Shown: positions 21,251 through 34,295 of the stretch, in pieces | Numbering within the stretch: the stretch's first letter is position 1 | Layout: each line of letters opens with the position of its first letter | Assembly: GCF_036373705.1 (NCBI RefSeq) | Contig: NC_089851.1 | Location: 58,912,850-58,976,849, forward strand | DNA from: Amia ocellicauda | Taxonomy: Eukaryota; Chordata; Actinopteri; Amiiformes; Amiidae | Reading direction: 5' to 3' | Length of the DNA: 64,000 nt | Notes under the pieces: model-generated | Seen by the model: the letters and a program-made list of their open reading frames with translations, nothing else | Told to the model about the DNA's origin: nothing | Database searches by the model: none | Translations under genes and position numbers: made by a program

Positions 21251-24200
21251 CGCTTTACAGAGACAGCCATGGTAATTTCCCAAACAGCCGATGCTTTTTA
21301 GCTGGCTGGTCTCTTTGTGGTGTTTCGGGTGGGGCAGCCGCCCCCTCCATCGGAATATCAAAGTCTGGTTCAGGAGAAATAGGATTTCTCTGTATAGACA
21401 TAGAACTGTCTCTAGTAGGTGTTGTTTTCAGTTTCTCCAACACCTCCCTGTTTATTCTGTTAGACAGTACCGAACCGGGGATGTTAATCTCCGCCATCGC
21501 CATCATAAAACTGCCCCAGCCTTTGGGGGCTCTTCCTGTGGCCAGCGTGTGCGGCTGTGTGACAGCCCTAACCAGATCAATCACATGAGACCCACGAACA
21601 GGGCCCCCCTTGTACACAAATTCCCCATTCTCATTCCAGCTAGCTATAGAATTGTTGGACACCATTTCGGCATTTTTATTTTGCCTTTGTGGAATAGCGT
21701 CTAAAATATAATCGAAAACAGGCTCTGTGTGCGGTTTTTCGGCCGGGGTATCGGTGTCAGGCATCTGCAAAGTCAAAGTGGCTTTTTCAGATTCTGCCTG
21801 CCACGTCAGGGCCAAGTACCTCTGCAGCGCTTTGTCATATTCACCCAATTGAGAGCTTTGCAGAATATCTTTCATTTCACCATCCAATTTATATGTGGCT
21901 ATTTTTCTGATGTCATGTTCAACTGGAAAGTCCTCTTTAATTTGGCCCATCTGTTTCTGAGGTACTAGATACATTTTCTCAGTGAATTGCATTTTCATCT
22001 GGTCAGTAAGCCGGTAATGAGGGGAATGGCAATACTTAGCAAATTACCGATAAACCCCCCAGACTGATTCAATAGATTTCTCTTTCTCTTAACAGACACT
22101 GTCTTTTTACTAAGTGTTTTTATAATGTGGCCACTTTTCTTGAGTTTCTGAAATTGTTTAGCGCTCAAGCGGATGTTTCCTTTCAGTGTATTTAGAGCGA
22201 TTTCTGACACGCCTGTACCAGGTCGCTTCCAGCGGCGCACAGAATGGCCTTGTTGCGGCTTGGCTTTAACCAGCAGCTGCAGGAGAGCCAGTTTTCTCTT
22301 CATACGCAGTGACATACTGACAGCCAGAGTCACAGACAGCAAATGTGCTCAACGCTGGAAAACCAGCGGCTTTTACTTTCTTTGTTTTTTAAACACATAA
22401 ACCACCGGGATGCTCATCTCAAAGTGCCAGTCACGTTTAACACGTACTATCCCCGGTTGCCGCAGTGCAATATCTTTTATTTCACCATTTGCACCAGCCT
22501 ACTTATCCGCATAGTCAAGTATCAAATCTTTTAGGCTATCGAAATTAATTTTCTCACTATTAGCCACGTTTAATGTGATACCCTTTACCTTGATACAGGC
22601 TTTCCCTCCTGAGAGCTTATATCCATAGGATTTAGGTCCTGTTGCAACAAACTCTGTAATGTGCTGATCCGGAGGCAGCTCACTTGTCAATTGACCCAGA
22701 TAATCTCCTAACTTGGGGTCCCACTGTCCTGGCCTGCTTACATAAATGATTGAATCAGTGTCATAATACAAACAACGACCTTGTAATGAATCCAGAAGAG
22801 AGTACAGTTCTAACCTAGCATAGGCGGTGGTGAAACTGGCAATACAAATATTTACATTTGAAAGCTGTGTGTAGTGCTCTTTTCCCCGTTTCCAGGTGAC
22901 ACAGGCACATAAAATCATCGTCATCGTCAATAAAATCACAAGACGAGACCTCGTGGTATGGGGCAAACACGTATTTAAATAATTCGTTGGGGTCTCTCAC
23001 AATACTGGTGTTTTGTAAATCTGGTCGTTGTCCAAATTTTCCCAATAAAGAATTCAAAAACAGTTTTGAAATCTGTCTTTTGGCCGGATTCTTAGTAATG
23101 TTGTAATGGTCCAAGTGTACCCCCTCTCTGTCATGATACTCTCTGATGTAGTGTTCACGGTCTGTGTCATTTTTGCACCACTGGGGGTAGCCTGAAGCTT
23201 CTTGTTTGCCTTTTAAATGCGTTTTAATATATTCACTAAACAACGTGTTGGTCGAGTGCTTAAAGTGCCAGATCTCGTATATTTCTGCTATTCTGTAACC
23301 CTTATCTACAGCAGACAGCAGCTCTGGCATGCACCAGACACCGGTAAGCGCTCTCTGCTCGTCGCTGTTTGTTCAGGGGGAGCCCTGCTGGGTGTCAGCG
23401 CACGTCCGACAGAGTGTAAAGAACAGTTTTTTACCAACTCTGGTCGGTAGCACAGGGAAAAACAACCTTCTAGGAGGGTAAACTTTGACTTTTGCGAGCC
23501 CAAAGTAATTTTGTAAATCTTCAAAGCCCTCGCATATTATATCCGGGTGACCAACGGGGTACAATTTGGTTTTATTTACAAACGGGTACAGACTGGTGAA
23601 ATCATAGTAACGGAGTTCCTAGCCAGGTTTTGGTTGATAATACAGGGTCACTGCATTCGTCCACCCACCGAATAGAGACTCCCTGGGGTCTAAAGGCGCT
23701 GGTAACTGTGATTCGGAAATAAATGCCCTAACATCCTGGTCTTCATTCAGCATTGTCTTCCATTTGTGTTCCCACATCACTTTAACATCAAACCCTTGTA
23801 ATTTTAAGAATTCGGTTTTATACATTGTCTTTTGATATAGCCAGCCGAATGTTGTTTTTGTCACACTGTTAACGTCATTTTCGCTATAACAGGTATCGCT
23901 ACCATGAAAAAAACATCCATGGTACTCAAAAGCAGTGTACACACCGTTTATTACTGCAAAACCATCTAGATAGTACGGGCCAAATTTATGCTCACCACCC
24001 AGCTTTAGTGCGTGTTGTATACTGATGTTGTCTGTGTGTTCAGTATACATGAGCCACTGAATAGCGGGGGTCGAGAACCGCTTTTTCTGGTTGTGATAAT
24101 TGTCGTGCGGGACTAATGCTATGGTCTGCGGTCTGAGAAACATGTACCGGTACATGGTCATACACACAGAGGCTAATGTGATGTACTGAAACGGGTCAAG

Positions 24201-26400
24201 ACTGACTTTAATCAGGTCTGAATCAGGGTCAGACGGACACTTCAGACGTATCTCATCTGTCATACTTAATATCTCGTTTCTAAATGTAGTACAAGCTTGT
24301 CTCAGTATGTCCACGTCCTGTCTACATTACCGCTTCAATTCATCGAGTTTGTGCTCATCGTACCATTCCTGAAACTGTGTTTTATCAGCACCCATCATGT
24401 AGTCTACCCCGTAAAATTGTTCAGCGGGTAAGGGTCCTACATAATTTTGGTTTGCGACCGTGTTAAAGAAGTGTGGGAAATGGCCTTTCTCACCCTCAAA
24501 CCCCATTGCTTTTGGCATATTGCTCAGTTTCAGAAGCAAGAAATGTAATGAATCAATGAACCTGATGTTCAGAGCGGTCACTGTCATGCACATAATTTTA
24601 CCTCCTTGTGTGATGAAGTGTGTAGCAACCTTTTCACGTATGAGCTCTCTAATGACCAAGTACTTATCATAGCCTTTACCATTGTGTGAAATAAAAGTGT
24701 AGTTTTTAAAACACGTGTCAATGAAACATTTCACAAAGTCAGATAAGCAAGAATCCCCATAAAACTCCCATGTGCGTTTGTTGTTTATGTGTGAGGCATA
24801 AACATAATTTGGGATGTGTGTCCTGTTTCTTGCATGCATTCAAAATCAAAGAAAATGTATTTTTCCGATTGTTTGGGGATGTTTATTACGCTCATGTAGC
24901 ATACATGATTGTCAGGTGTCTGGATAACACTTTTACAGCGCGGAAAGAGCTTTTCTTCGCAAGTGTGCATTATTGGGAGAAAAGTCCGGCACTCTGTACA
25001 GTAAAAGTGTTGAACACACTGAATCTCTTTGGTGGCAGCTTTAGCCTTGTGTCTCCTGAGACAGACACCACCTCTACAGAATATTTTACATACATCGCAT
25101 CTGGTGATGGTCTCTTTAACCTCAAAACAGTGGGGGTCTAAACACGCTCTGCACAAATTCCGACCCGTGTGACTATTTTTATGCCCATATACTGCGTGGC
25201 AATAATCACAGAAATAGTTAACACCTATAAATGTTCTGATGTTTAAAACCCCGTAGTAATGCTGTTTGTGAAGTAAAACAAACATCTGTGCATTCTTTCC
25301 CTTTCCACAGGCGGTACACACTGGCGGCAAAACATAAATTGTTACCTTGGTTTTTGAAATCAGTGAGGCATGCCCTTTTCTTGTCTATTATCTTGCAAAA
25401 CAAAATACCTTTTATACGTCTCCGTACCCCACCTTGCATATTAGGATTTCGGTGTGACTTTGCAGTAAATTAGCTATGCTCTCTAGGAAATCTGTTTCAT
25501 CCAGCTCCCCCAAATGTTGCCTCCTCTAACAGAAAGCATTATTTAATGACCCCGAGCTCAGTCTAAGCTGTACAAAATCATTAGGACCCACATTGTGTGA
25601 CATTTCATTTAACAGCCCTTGCACAGCACCAGTACGATTCTACCAGATCCAGATTCACAAACCTGAATTCTTCATAAAACTCCATTCCCCGGAACCTGTT
25701 AAGTTCCCGGTCATAGTGACGAATACGCTCCAAAAACACCCGAGGCGGGTCCCCGCCATTACCACACTCAACCATTTGTTCAGCATTTTCATTATTCACC
25801 TCTAACATTGCTACATCACCACCCCCAATCTGATTATCATTATTATTCGCTTCTAATGCTTACCCATCAGACACGTGCAAATCTATATATTCCTGAATTT
25901 CCAAGTCTGGTTGGTTATTATTATCAGCTTCTAATGCTAATTCATCAGACACAATCAAATCAATATATTCCTGAATTTCCAAGTTTGCTGGGTGGTCATC
26001 AACCGCCACTGTGCTGTAATGGTGTCTGTGATCCTGCTAATTGTGACACATCCATTCTAGATTTAAGCCTACGCAGCATTCTTTTGGCTACATTAATATT
26101 CTTTATCAGTACTGCCGTGATACGTGCAGACCGAGTGTCTTTGTGTCTTACTTGTTTCATTATTTGTTAATTGCGGTTTTCACTCACAGTGTGACGATTC
26201 AGCAAACTCGATGTTATACCCTTTTTGTTTTAACACATTTGTCAAAACATGTATTTTTCTATGAGCTGTGTGTAAATCTTCTACCAATTGCCAACAAATG
26301 TGACATATTTTACTAAACAACAGGGCCCTAGAATCATCAGAGGTCTGAATGCCTGTACAGGGTATTTGTTCACCTGACCTGTCTATCTCTTTATGCACAC
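21251..26400 (-). mobile_element. Fossil Polinton (Maverick/adintovirus-like)
   Basis: An old Polinton read mainly on the minus strand. Parts from right to left: an N-terminal stretch with zinc-finger-like Cys pairs; a protein-primed family B DNA polymerase with exonuclease motifs (FFDFE, SHNGKGYD) and the polymerase motif YDTDS; a small basic protein ending in a hydrophobic GGF-type tail that resembles adenovirus pX-like proteins of adintoviruses; and a protein of about 247 aa of a type found in fish Polintons. I saw no integrase, ATPase, protease, major capsid protein or terminal inverted repeats. The element is broken and partial, with several breaks. Age cannot be dated here. Both limits are approximate. 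Confidence 0.85.
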
Positions 26401-26602
26401 TCGGAGTGGGGTTAACTGTGCTATTTGTCTGCTTACCTCTTTTTACAGTAGCGGGCTGTCTTACTGCGTGCTTTTCTCTGAAACATGCACTCTACCTTCA
26501 AGATGGTTTAGTGACTTGTTAGAAAGTGTGGATGAGAAAGTAATGCAAATAGTTGAGAAGGTTATAAAAAAACAAGGCTTATCAAGTGTTTTACAAACAT
26601 AA
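26393..26602 (+). CDS. Unassigned short ORF with poly(A)-like signal
   Basis: 69 codons ending just before AATAAA (about 26603). The C-terminal half is helical-looking and charged (LLESVDEKVMQIVEKVIKKQ). I recognise no family. It sits at the right edge of the Polinton fossil, on the opposite strand, and could be a host exon, an element-borne gene or chance. Confidence 0.25.
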   Translation: MHTRSGVNCAICLLTSFYSSGLSYCVLFSETCTLPSRWFSDLLESVDEKVMQIVEKVIKKQGLSSVLQT

Positions 26603-26713
26603 ATAAAATACTGTTTGTGCCTGCTCTGCTTTTCTGTGCAATAAGACATTATATTAATTCCTATATTTTTTCAGAGAAAGAAACCCCCGGGGCCCCTGGA
26701 ATTACGTTTACGT

Positions 26714-27022
26714 ATGTTTGAGGAATCTATGTTTGAAGATGTCATCCTCACTCTAATAGCTCACAAGTTTGGTGATTTGTATGATACTGGTAATTCTGAT
26801 GTGAAATCGCTAGTTGCTGATGTTGAAAAAACAGTGGCATCCCTCCCCAATGTGCTCAAGAGAATGCTGTATAAAGAGACACATCCTGGTGAATCTGCTT
26901 TTACATCTGTCCAAAAAGTTCTGCAGAGTTCTTTTGGAAATACTATCCCTATCATGACCAAACCCAATTTCTACACTGTGCTAGACAGAATAGTGTCACT
27001 GCCCTGGCCAATAAACAAGTAG
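26714..27022 (+). CDS. Unassigned ORF, terminal-exon-like (102 aa)
   Basis: MFEESMFEDVILTLIAHKFG opens a 102-codon frame ending in WPINK and a TAG. The frame stays open upstream of the ATG for about 15 more codons, back to a pyrimidine-rich acceptor-like site ending TTTTTTCAG (about 26674), so it may be a 3' exon rather than a whole gene. The translation looks like a folded helical protein (regular hydrophobic spacing, no low complexity). I do not recognise it. It adjoins the Polinton fossil and may or may not belong to it. Confidence 0.4.
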   Translation: MFEESMFEDVILTLIAHKFGDLYDTGNSDVKSLVADVEKTVASLPNVLKRMLYKETHPGESAFTSVQKVLQSSFGNTIPIMTKPNFYTVLDRIVSLPWPINK

Positions 27023-28850
27023 AGGGAGTAGCTAGTGCAGTACAGTTCAGTTGTTTCTTCCTGGCTGCTGTAGGTGTTGGGGAAGCGGGATCATTGGTCA
27101 CCCGAGTCAGTATCTAATCTCACTGTCTACATCTGACTTGATGCCTTGTTGTCATTTTTAGAGCTGTCACAATACAATATTGACATTGAAATATATTTTA
27201 CTGAGTCTCATATTTTGAATGTCTATACCTTTTCTTTCTCTTTTATTTTTCCAACACTGTACCACCCCAAAAATAATCATAAAATATATAACCTAAAATC
27301 ATCACACGCACATCACTAAACACAGTTTAAAATACTTTTTTATTAAAACTTTATGTTGTTGTTCTCTTTTTATTTTAATGTATTTTATTTTGCTAACAAC
27401 TTATCATAACAAACCTAATCATAAAACATAACCTAACACAAATAATAATAAGTTTAAACTCTTAAACATTACACACACACACACACATACACCATCAGGG
27501 TGAGATGGCAGTAAACACTTGTCAAGATGACCTGTGCCCTTTCCAAAATGCCTGTCATCCTAACAAGATGGAGGTCATCCAAACAAGATGGCTGTCATCC
27601 TAACAAGATTACGGTCATCCAAACAAGATGGCTGACAGGAGAGGGTCAAAGGGTAAAACCTGTAACCTAACAAGTTGGCTGACTGGAGAGGATCAAAGGG
27701 TACAGGGTAAGGAGGGGCTTCCTGGCCCGTGGGGCTTCTGGGTAAGGCGGGGCTTCCCAGCCCATGGGGCTTCTGGGTAGGGGTGGGGCCACCTGACACT
27801 TTGACATAAAGTGCCATCATTACTACTCATAAGCGCAATATGTACAATATCTTTCCCGTTCCTGAGAAAACTATGTTTGAAAACTGTAATTTTTTGCCTA
27901 GACTACAATCAAGATGGCTACCAAACCATGTGACATTATGCCGCCATTTTGCGATCTAGTGACCATGCCATAGACCCCTACATCCATTCAAAGTCTGGTG
28001 ACTTTTTTGACTGCGGTTCAAAAGTTATAGGCATTTGAACATATTCTGGTGGAAGAGAAGAAAAAATAAGTATAATAATAATAATAATAATAATAATGAC
28101 CAGTGACCACCACATTGCTTATGGGATCAATTCTGTCAAGTAACAATCAGTCCAATACATTCTAACATAGTTCCATACTGCACCATATGCATTTATTTGC
28201 AACTTGACCATCTCTGAAATTTGATTGGCTCATGGCGGCCATTTTGTTTTCTCAATCAACTTGCCTTGAACAAATCTGATAGAGGAGCTAGCCAAGGTCA
28301 TGTGTGCAAAATTTCATATCAATCAGACCAACCATTTCGGAGATGAAGATCTTTGAAGATTCTTGGCCAATCCAATATGGCTGCCAAACCATATGACTTA
28401 TTGACTTGTTTTGAACAAATCTGAATTTAGGCCATAACATAACATCACACACCAAGTTTCACATCTGTCCCGTCTGCGGTTTCGGAGAAGAAGATTTTTG
28501 TATATTTTCCAAAATGTGTCACTTAAGCCACTATGGCCACCAGACCATGTGACATATGGCCTCCATATTAAATATGGCATAGTACTACATAGCCATCTAT
28601 CACTGTATGAAGTTTCATGAGTTTTCATCAAGCATTGGTTTCTATAGGCTTTTGAAAAGATACTGCTGAAAAATAATAATCCTAACAATAGGGTTCCAGC
28701 AACTTCGTTGCTTGGCCCCCAACTTTTGAGGCTTCCAGGTGCTTGGAGTCGAGAAATGTATGGCTTCAGACTCATAAAAATATGAATCAGATGAAGACAC
28801 ATGTTGACAACAATTGTTGCTTAAAGGTTTTGGTAAGTAGAGTATTCAAG
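27023..28850. repeat. Repeat-rich stretch, no gene
   Basis: Short tandem units of about 20 bp around AACAAGATGG at 27546-27634, and two units of about 39 bp rich in GGGGCTTCTGGGTA at 27700-27785. Motifs like ATGGCTGCCAAACCAT recur at 27910, 28376 and, diverged, near 28530. The stretch ends near 28690 with a tail-like GGGTTCCAGCAACTTCGTTG. It looks like an unclassified interspersed repeat. The 134-codon minus frame at 28398-28802 is not convincing as a gene. Confidence 0.5.
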
Positions 28851-31800
28851 GTCAAGTTCCCCCTCTTGTGGTCTAATATTTTAAGGAACAAGCCATTTCA
28901 ATCTCAATAAACCATCTACACTTATTTGATTGAAATGTATCAATTTAATTACATTAGTAGTACCATCAATACTTCTAATATCATAATATAGTAGTAAACA
29001 CTTTATTCTCTAAGTTTCATTTTGTGTACTTTAAAACACAATCTAACAATTTAAGTAGCTTTAGATTGCTGCTGCTCTCCATTTTTCCATTTACCTTCTC
29101 AAGCTTATTTAGTTGCATACCTGGTGTTTCATATAGTTATCACGTTGATTTCTGATGTATGTGTTATATATATTTACAGCTGGAAAAGCAAAGTATATCA
29201 CTAAGGAGCAAATAGCTCCAATTAGTTTTTACTATTGCGCCTGACCGAGTATGTCCGTATGTCCGTATGTTGTCTTATGTTCAACTCTATAGATCCAGCG
29301 ATTAAATTATCCATTACAGAAATTATCCATTAGGACAAGGCACATCAGGAGGTCTGTGCAATAGGAACAGTCGGGACACCATTTTAAGTTCCGAACGGAA
29401 TTAACGTCTTTACTATCTACATATTTATTTATTTATTTATACATTTTTTTATTTTTTTTTTACATTTTGGCACAAATTATCCTCCATACTATCCATGACA
29501 AAATTAAAAATAAATACATGGAGAAAATAATAAATACATGAATTAATGTGGAAATAAATAGATGGATAAATAAACAGATTTTGAATTAAATACAATAATA
29601 AATAAATCTCCATGTATTTATTAGAACATGTATTTATTTATTTCAACATTTATTTATTATTTTCACTGTGAATTTGTTTTAAATTTTAATTACAGTGAAA
29701 ATAATCAATACATTAATACACAAATACATGTTCAAATGGACATTTATTTATGTCAACACTACTACATTTATTCATTTATTTATGTAATGTGAAGCGATTC
29801 AAGTAATGAATAAACAATGTATTTGCTAAAATAAGTTTTTCTTAAACTTTAAGGGGAACTGCACCACAATTTTATCTTAATTCTGTTATTTGTATAAATT
29901 GTTTTAAATATAGCAATGTCACAAATGTCTGAAGTGAAGATATATTTATTAATATGATTTTCTTAAGGAATAGGTGGCCATTTTCTCTCCACCAGACCCT
30001 CGGTAACAGTCTGTACTAGTATGTGTAAGACCTGTAGGCAATACAAAGTAAAAGCATAATAATAATGATGATATTATTTATAACTAGAATGCTAAAGTTC
30101 CATGAGAAACATTGTGGAAGTACAGTAAGCAGTATGTTTCAGTGTACATGTAATATATTAAGTACTATAGTACATCACAAGGTACTACAGTAAACTATAG
30201 TATACAACAGGGTAGTTCAATATTTGTCTAAGTACCGTAGGAGGCACTATAGTACATTACAAGATACTATAGTATATCACGTAACAAGAGTATACTATAG
30301 TATAACAGTGTACTATCGTATGTCACACATTATTCAGTATACCATAGTATAAAAGTTTAGTGTGGTATACAACAGTGTCCTACAGTATTTGTTGTACTAC
30401 TGTAGTAAGTACTATAGTATAATTGTATTGTTTTATTGTCTATCTTAATTGTAGTTTTAATATTTAATTAACTATATTTTCTTGTAAAGAGCTTTGCGAT
30501 ACACTATGAAATTTCCATGGAATCCGAATGTGTTCAATTTCGTTGGATTTCATGAAATCCGAATGCATGAAATTGCATGATTTAATCAGGTGAATACAGA
30601 TTAAATCGTGATGCAATTGCATGCTATATAAAGGGTGTTTGGGAGCGAGACTACATGGTGAAGTTTTGAGTTTTGAAAGAGAAAAGCAAGATCAAGAGTG
30701 TAAATATGTATAGGAATATTTAGTTATGGCAGCTTCTGCCATGCTGTACATTGGCAAAAAGAAGATGGCTTCACTCACATCTATGCAAGTGTACACTCAG
30801 TATTTGTTGCAGAAATTAATGAAAGCAATACTAGTTTCAGTACTGTACTTCGCAAAAACATATTTGCATATTTGTTCAAAACTTGTACTTTAATATTTTT
30901 GCGATATCTAACACTGATAGTCCTACATTGTTTCATGTGTGCATGTATTTAAACAAAACAAAAACAAACAAAAAACATTGTTCTCTTTTCTTTGCTAAAA
31001 CTATTTTTGTTACATTGAATCAGGGGTATGCATACATCTGGAAGGCACACTATATGTAATGGTAAGTTACAACAACATAAATGACACAGTATATATATAT
31101 ATATATATATATATAATCATCACAGTATAGTTCTTAAAAGATCATTTATCAAGCAGATTTAAACAAATTAAAAATGTCTATTATAATGACTGGCTAGTAT
31201 ACAGTACACACTAGAAGCACCGACATTTCAAACTACCTACAAGAGCCAAAACTATAGTATAATAATGATCAAATAAAAAACTTAATAAAAAAAGCTAAAA
31301 TGCTGTAGGCATATTTAATACATATATTTAGGAAAAGTCAGGAATTGGTATCCATAGTGTATTCAGGAACACATAGTAATTCAAATTAAATCAGTCAAAC
31401 TGACCAGCCGTGCGCTTCTAGAGTTAAATTATAAAGGCAAATCATGCAAAAGATCACATCACGTGTACAGTATCAGCACACAAACTACAGGGTCACAAGC
31501 CGCTAATGGGAAACTAAACTTTGGATTCAAACTCGATTTGTAAGGAAATATTGAAGACAAGGAAAGGTTTTCTGTTTCATTTGCATGCAATGCTTTTCTT
31601 ACAAGAGCAGTGTAGTTTACAGTATAATTTGTGAGCACCCATTTGCTGTAGCAATTATAATTTAGTTTGCTTATTATAATGATTTGGTGTTTTTTAAATA
31701 TATATTCCTATATATATATATGTATATATATTTTACCATTCATGTTACAGCGTTGTTTTTATTTTAATAAGTGCCCGATTAATCAGCAATTGCCCATTGA

Positions 31801-32699
31801 TTAACCGATCAAATATTTGAATGGACTGACAGCCTTAATATATATGTGTGTGTGTTATTGTAATGAAATGTATGGTTTGTATTATTATTAGCAACTGTAC
31901 GCTATCCAAAACAGAGGTATGGAATATTTTGCTTTTGACAGCTTAAAAAGAAAAATATGTGAACAAAGACCAATCAAGGCTAACTTACCAGTATACAAAA
32001 TAACATTTATAAATATAAATGTAAAACTTTTTGAAGAGCCGGTATTAATGTTTTGTATAAACTGTATAATGTTTTATATTAATGATTGAAAAACATGTCA
32101 ACAGAGCCAATTGTATTAATTGTCAAGCAAGCAAATTTTAGCAAGGCTGTTCTGACACTGCAGAAGTCACTCCCAGCATCTCCTTCAAGATTTCTGTGAC
32201 TAATCTGTGGCTGGAGAGGTCACCTCATCATTATTGATCAACAGTTGCTTTGAGAACTATGAGACCAGACCTCTGCCAGTAGATCAAAGGAAGCCATCTT
32301 GATATGTTTATTCATTTATTTACAGTAGTTTACAATTAAGATTAAACATAAATTAGTACATTTTGTGCACCCCCAATTCCTAATATGAGGGGCAAAGCTA
32401 ACGAACTGAGCTTCCGTCCCTCAGTCCCAACAGCTTTCATATGATATTATTTTAATATAGTGATACAACATTTTGTGACATTCCTGTTTTGGATGCCCTA
32501 TTTTTCAAGTTTGATTGTAATACATGAGTGTTATTAAAGTTTTAACTTAGAGTTACAGACTACATTTGCTGGGCACATCTAAAGACTAGCAAAAATTTAT
32601 ATTTGGATTTCGTTTTGTGAAAATTACTTCACGCTGGGGAATGATTTATTGCAGGATTTACATATGGTAAGAACAGTATAATTATTAATACTATGTATG
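28851..32699. other. AT-rich gene-free stretch
   Basis: No coding region or RNA gene is recognised. It includes an ATTT-rich inverted region (29400-29800), a run of TACTATAGTA-type palindromes (30120-30425) and TA dinucleotide runs near 31090-31115 and 31700-31735. Confidence 0.65.
30120..30425. repeat. Cluster of TACTATAGTA-type palindromes
   Basis: The self-complementary core ACTATAGT and close variants recur roughly every 20-40 bp over about 300 bp, for example AAGTACTATAGTACATCAC, AGATACTATAGTATATC and AGTATACTATAGTATAAC. No family is recognised. Confidence 0.7.
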
Positions 32700-32951
32700 T
32701 GTAACAACGGAGATAAAGTGCTCAGTTTAATTTATTTAAAAATGTGTTATGCTAATTTAGGTAAGGTAGCTGGGGTTTATTAGGGTGTGTGCAGGGGTTT
32801 TAGAGTTGGTGACCACGTGTGCGGAGCAACACCTGGAACTGTGTGAACTTCTTCTGGGCAAGAGGCGCGTAGTTTTTTTCTTCAATAAATCTAGCAGCAA
32901 GTAAGCAAGCGATTTGTGGGCTACTTGTTTTCCCCCGCTGAAAATACTACA
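32700..32951 (+). mobile_element. LTR with adjoining primer-binding-site-like leader
   Basis: A 252-bp block begins TGTAACAACGG and ends TACTACA, contains AATAAA at about 32884, and is followed at once by TGGCATCAGAAA, which looks like a tRNA primer-binding site. This fits a 5' LTR and leader of an LTR retrotransposon; leader-like sequence runs to about 33100. No coding part or partner LTR was recognised nearby, so it is a partial fossil. Confidence 0.6.
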
Positions 32952-33114
32952 TTGGCATCAGAAATGAGGATGGACACTTACGGCTCCTGGCCAGCAGACA
33001 GGGGAGGAGGGGGCGCAGGCCAGAGACTCCAGCTCTTCAGGCAGCCAAGCGTGAGCGGCAGAAAAACCGGCAGTGTGTACAGTGTCGGTCTGCTGTGTAT
33101 CGCTGTTTCAATAA

Positions 33115-33190
33115 TTAAATTATTATTATTATTTATCTCTTGGCAGACACCCTTATCCTTACAAAACAAAATAATAAATAATAATTCATA
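33115..33190. repeat. Fragment of a common fish interspersed repeat
   Basis: Contains TCTTGGCAGACACCCTTATC after a TTA run, resembling a motif (TTAGCAGACGCCCTTATCC) scattered widely in fish genomes. A shorter version appears at about 49846-49864. The family is not assigned. Confidence 0.45.
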
Positions 33191-33935
33191 ATAACCAATA
33201 AAATGCCCCTCCAATGCTACAGTATGTAAGTTACTATAAGTACATGTAAGTTATTGTTAACAGTAGTAAGCTACTAGTAGTAGTTTTTGAAAATAATCGA
33301 AACGTTAAACGATTTGAAAAAGGTGTTTAAGGAAAATAAGCTAAGGCTATTAGATAAGGATAATATAGGGAATTAATTGGCTGGTATGTATACTATGTTT
33401 CTACCAAAGTTGTAACAGGAGTTGGAATTTTGGGGGTAGAAGAAAAGCTGTAAAAATCCTCAGATTAAACTTAATGGATAATTATTTACTGAATATTGGC
33501 ATATATCATTTGTTTGTACATTTTCTTATCTTGAAAATTATCAAAAAGAAATATAACAAACATTAGAATTAGAGTTACCCTGTGTTAGACTTGTGTCCTT
33601 AATTAGAGATAATTAGAGTTGCCTTGTGATAGACTGGTGTTGCTGCAGGGTTGGGCTTCGGAACACTTTAATTTTGTTAAAAAGTAAACAAAATTGGAAA
33701 CATATATATACACACACATTTAATTGCATGTAATTAACTTAATTAAAAAAAAGTAAATTAAAAACTAAAACAGTAAAATATGTGTATACAAAAAAACAAA
33801 TCAGTCTGTTACTATTTTTATATTATACATACTTATTTAAAATAACACATCATCCAATAGGCTTCTGGTTTGGAGCCAAACAATAGCACTAAATGCTACT
33901 CCTCATTGCTAATTGCAATAGATTGATTGCATTTT
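33191..33935. other. No recognised gene
   Basis: AT-rich sequence. I see nothing classifiable. Confidence 0.6.
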
Positions 33936-33939
33936 TTTT

Positions 33940-34132
33940 TTACTTTGGATAGTTATGTCTGCTACTACAGGGAGAAGCTGTTCGATCTCCTCCACAGTCT
34001 TCAATCCCATCTGCCGTAGAAGGTCCTCCACTGGGGCAAGCAATTGCTCCCCTTTCTCTGTGAACAGTAGGAAACCTTCTTCGGTGTCACAGAACCTCAG
34101 GATGGTTTTCTGTTTCTTTTCTGTTTTTTATG
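33940..34132 (-). CDS. Unassigned exon-like ORF (minus)
   Basis: The minus strand reads KTILRFCDTEEGFLLFTEKG, then EQLLAPVEDLLRQMGLKTVE and EIEQLLPVVADITIQSKKK. The balanced composition and amphipathic pattern look like real protein rather than chance. No start codon or clear splice sites frame it, and I recognise no family. It may be an exon or part of an old transposon protein. Confidence 0.3.
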
Positions 34133-34295
34133 TTGACTCCTGAATGAGAATTAATTAGATGCTTTTCTGGTTTTACCCAATTTATCCTGATTTCTAAAGG
34201 AATTAACGGAATGTAAAAAAGATTTGGAGAGGTTGAGCTTGAGGTGGTGTGAGTGCATCCAGGCAGAGATAGCAGACAAGCAGGAAGAGATGCAG

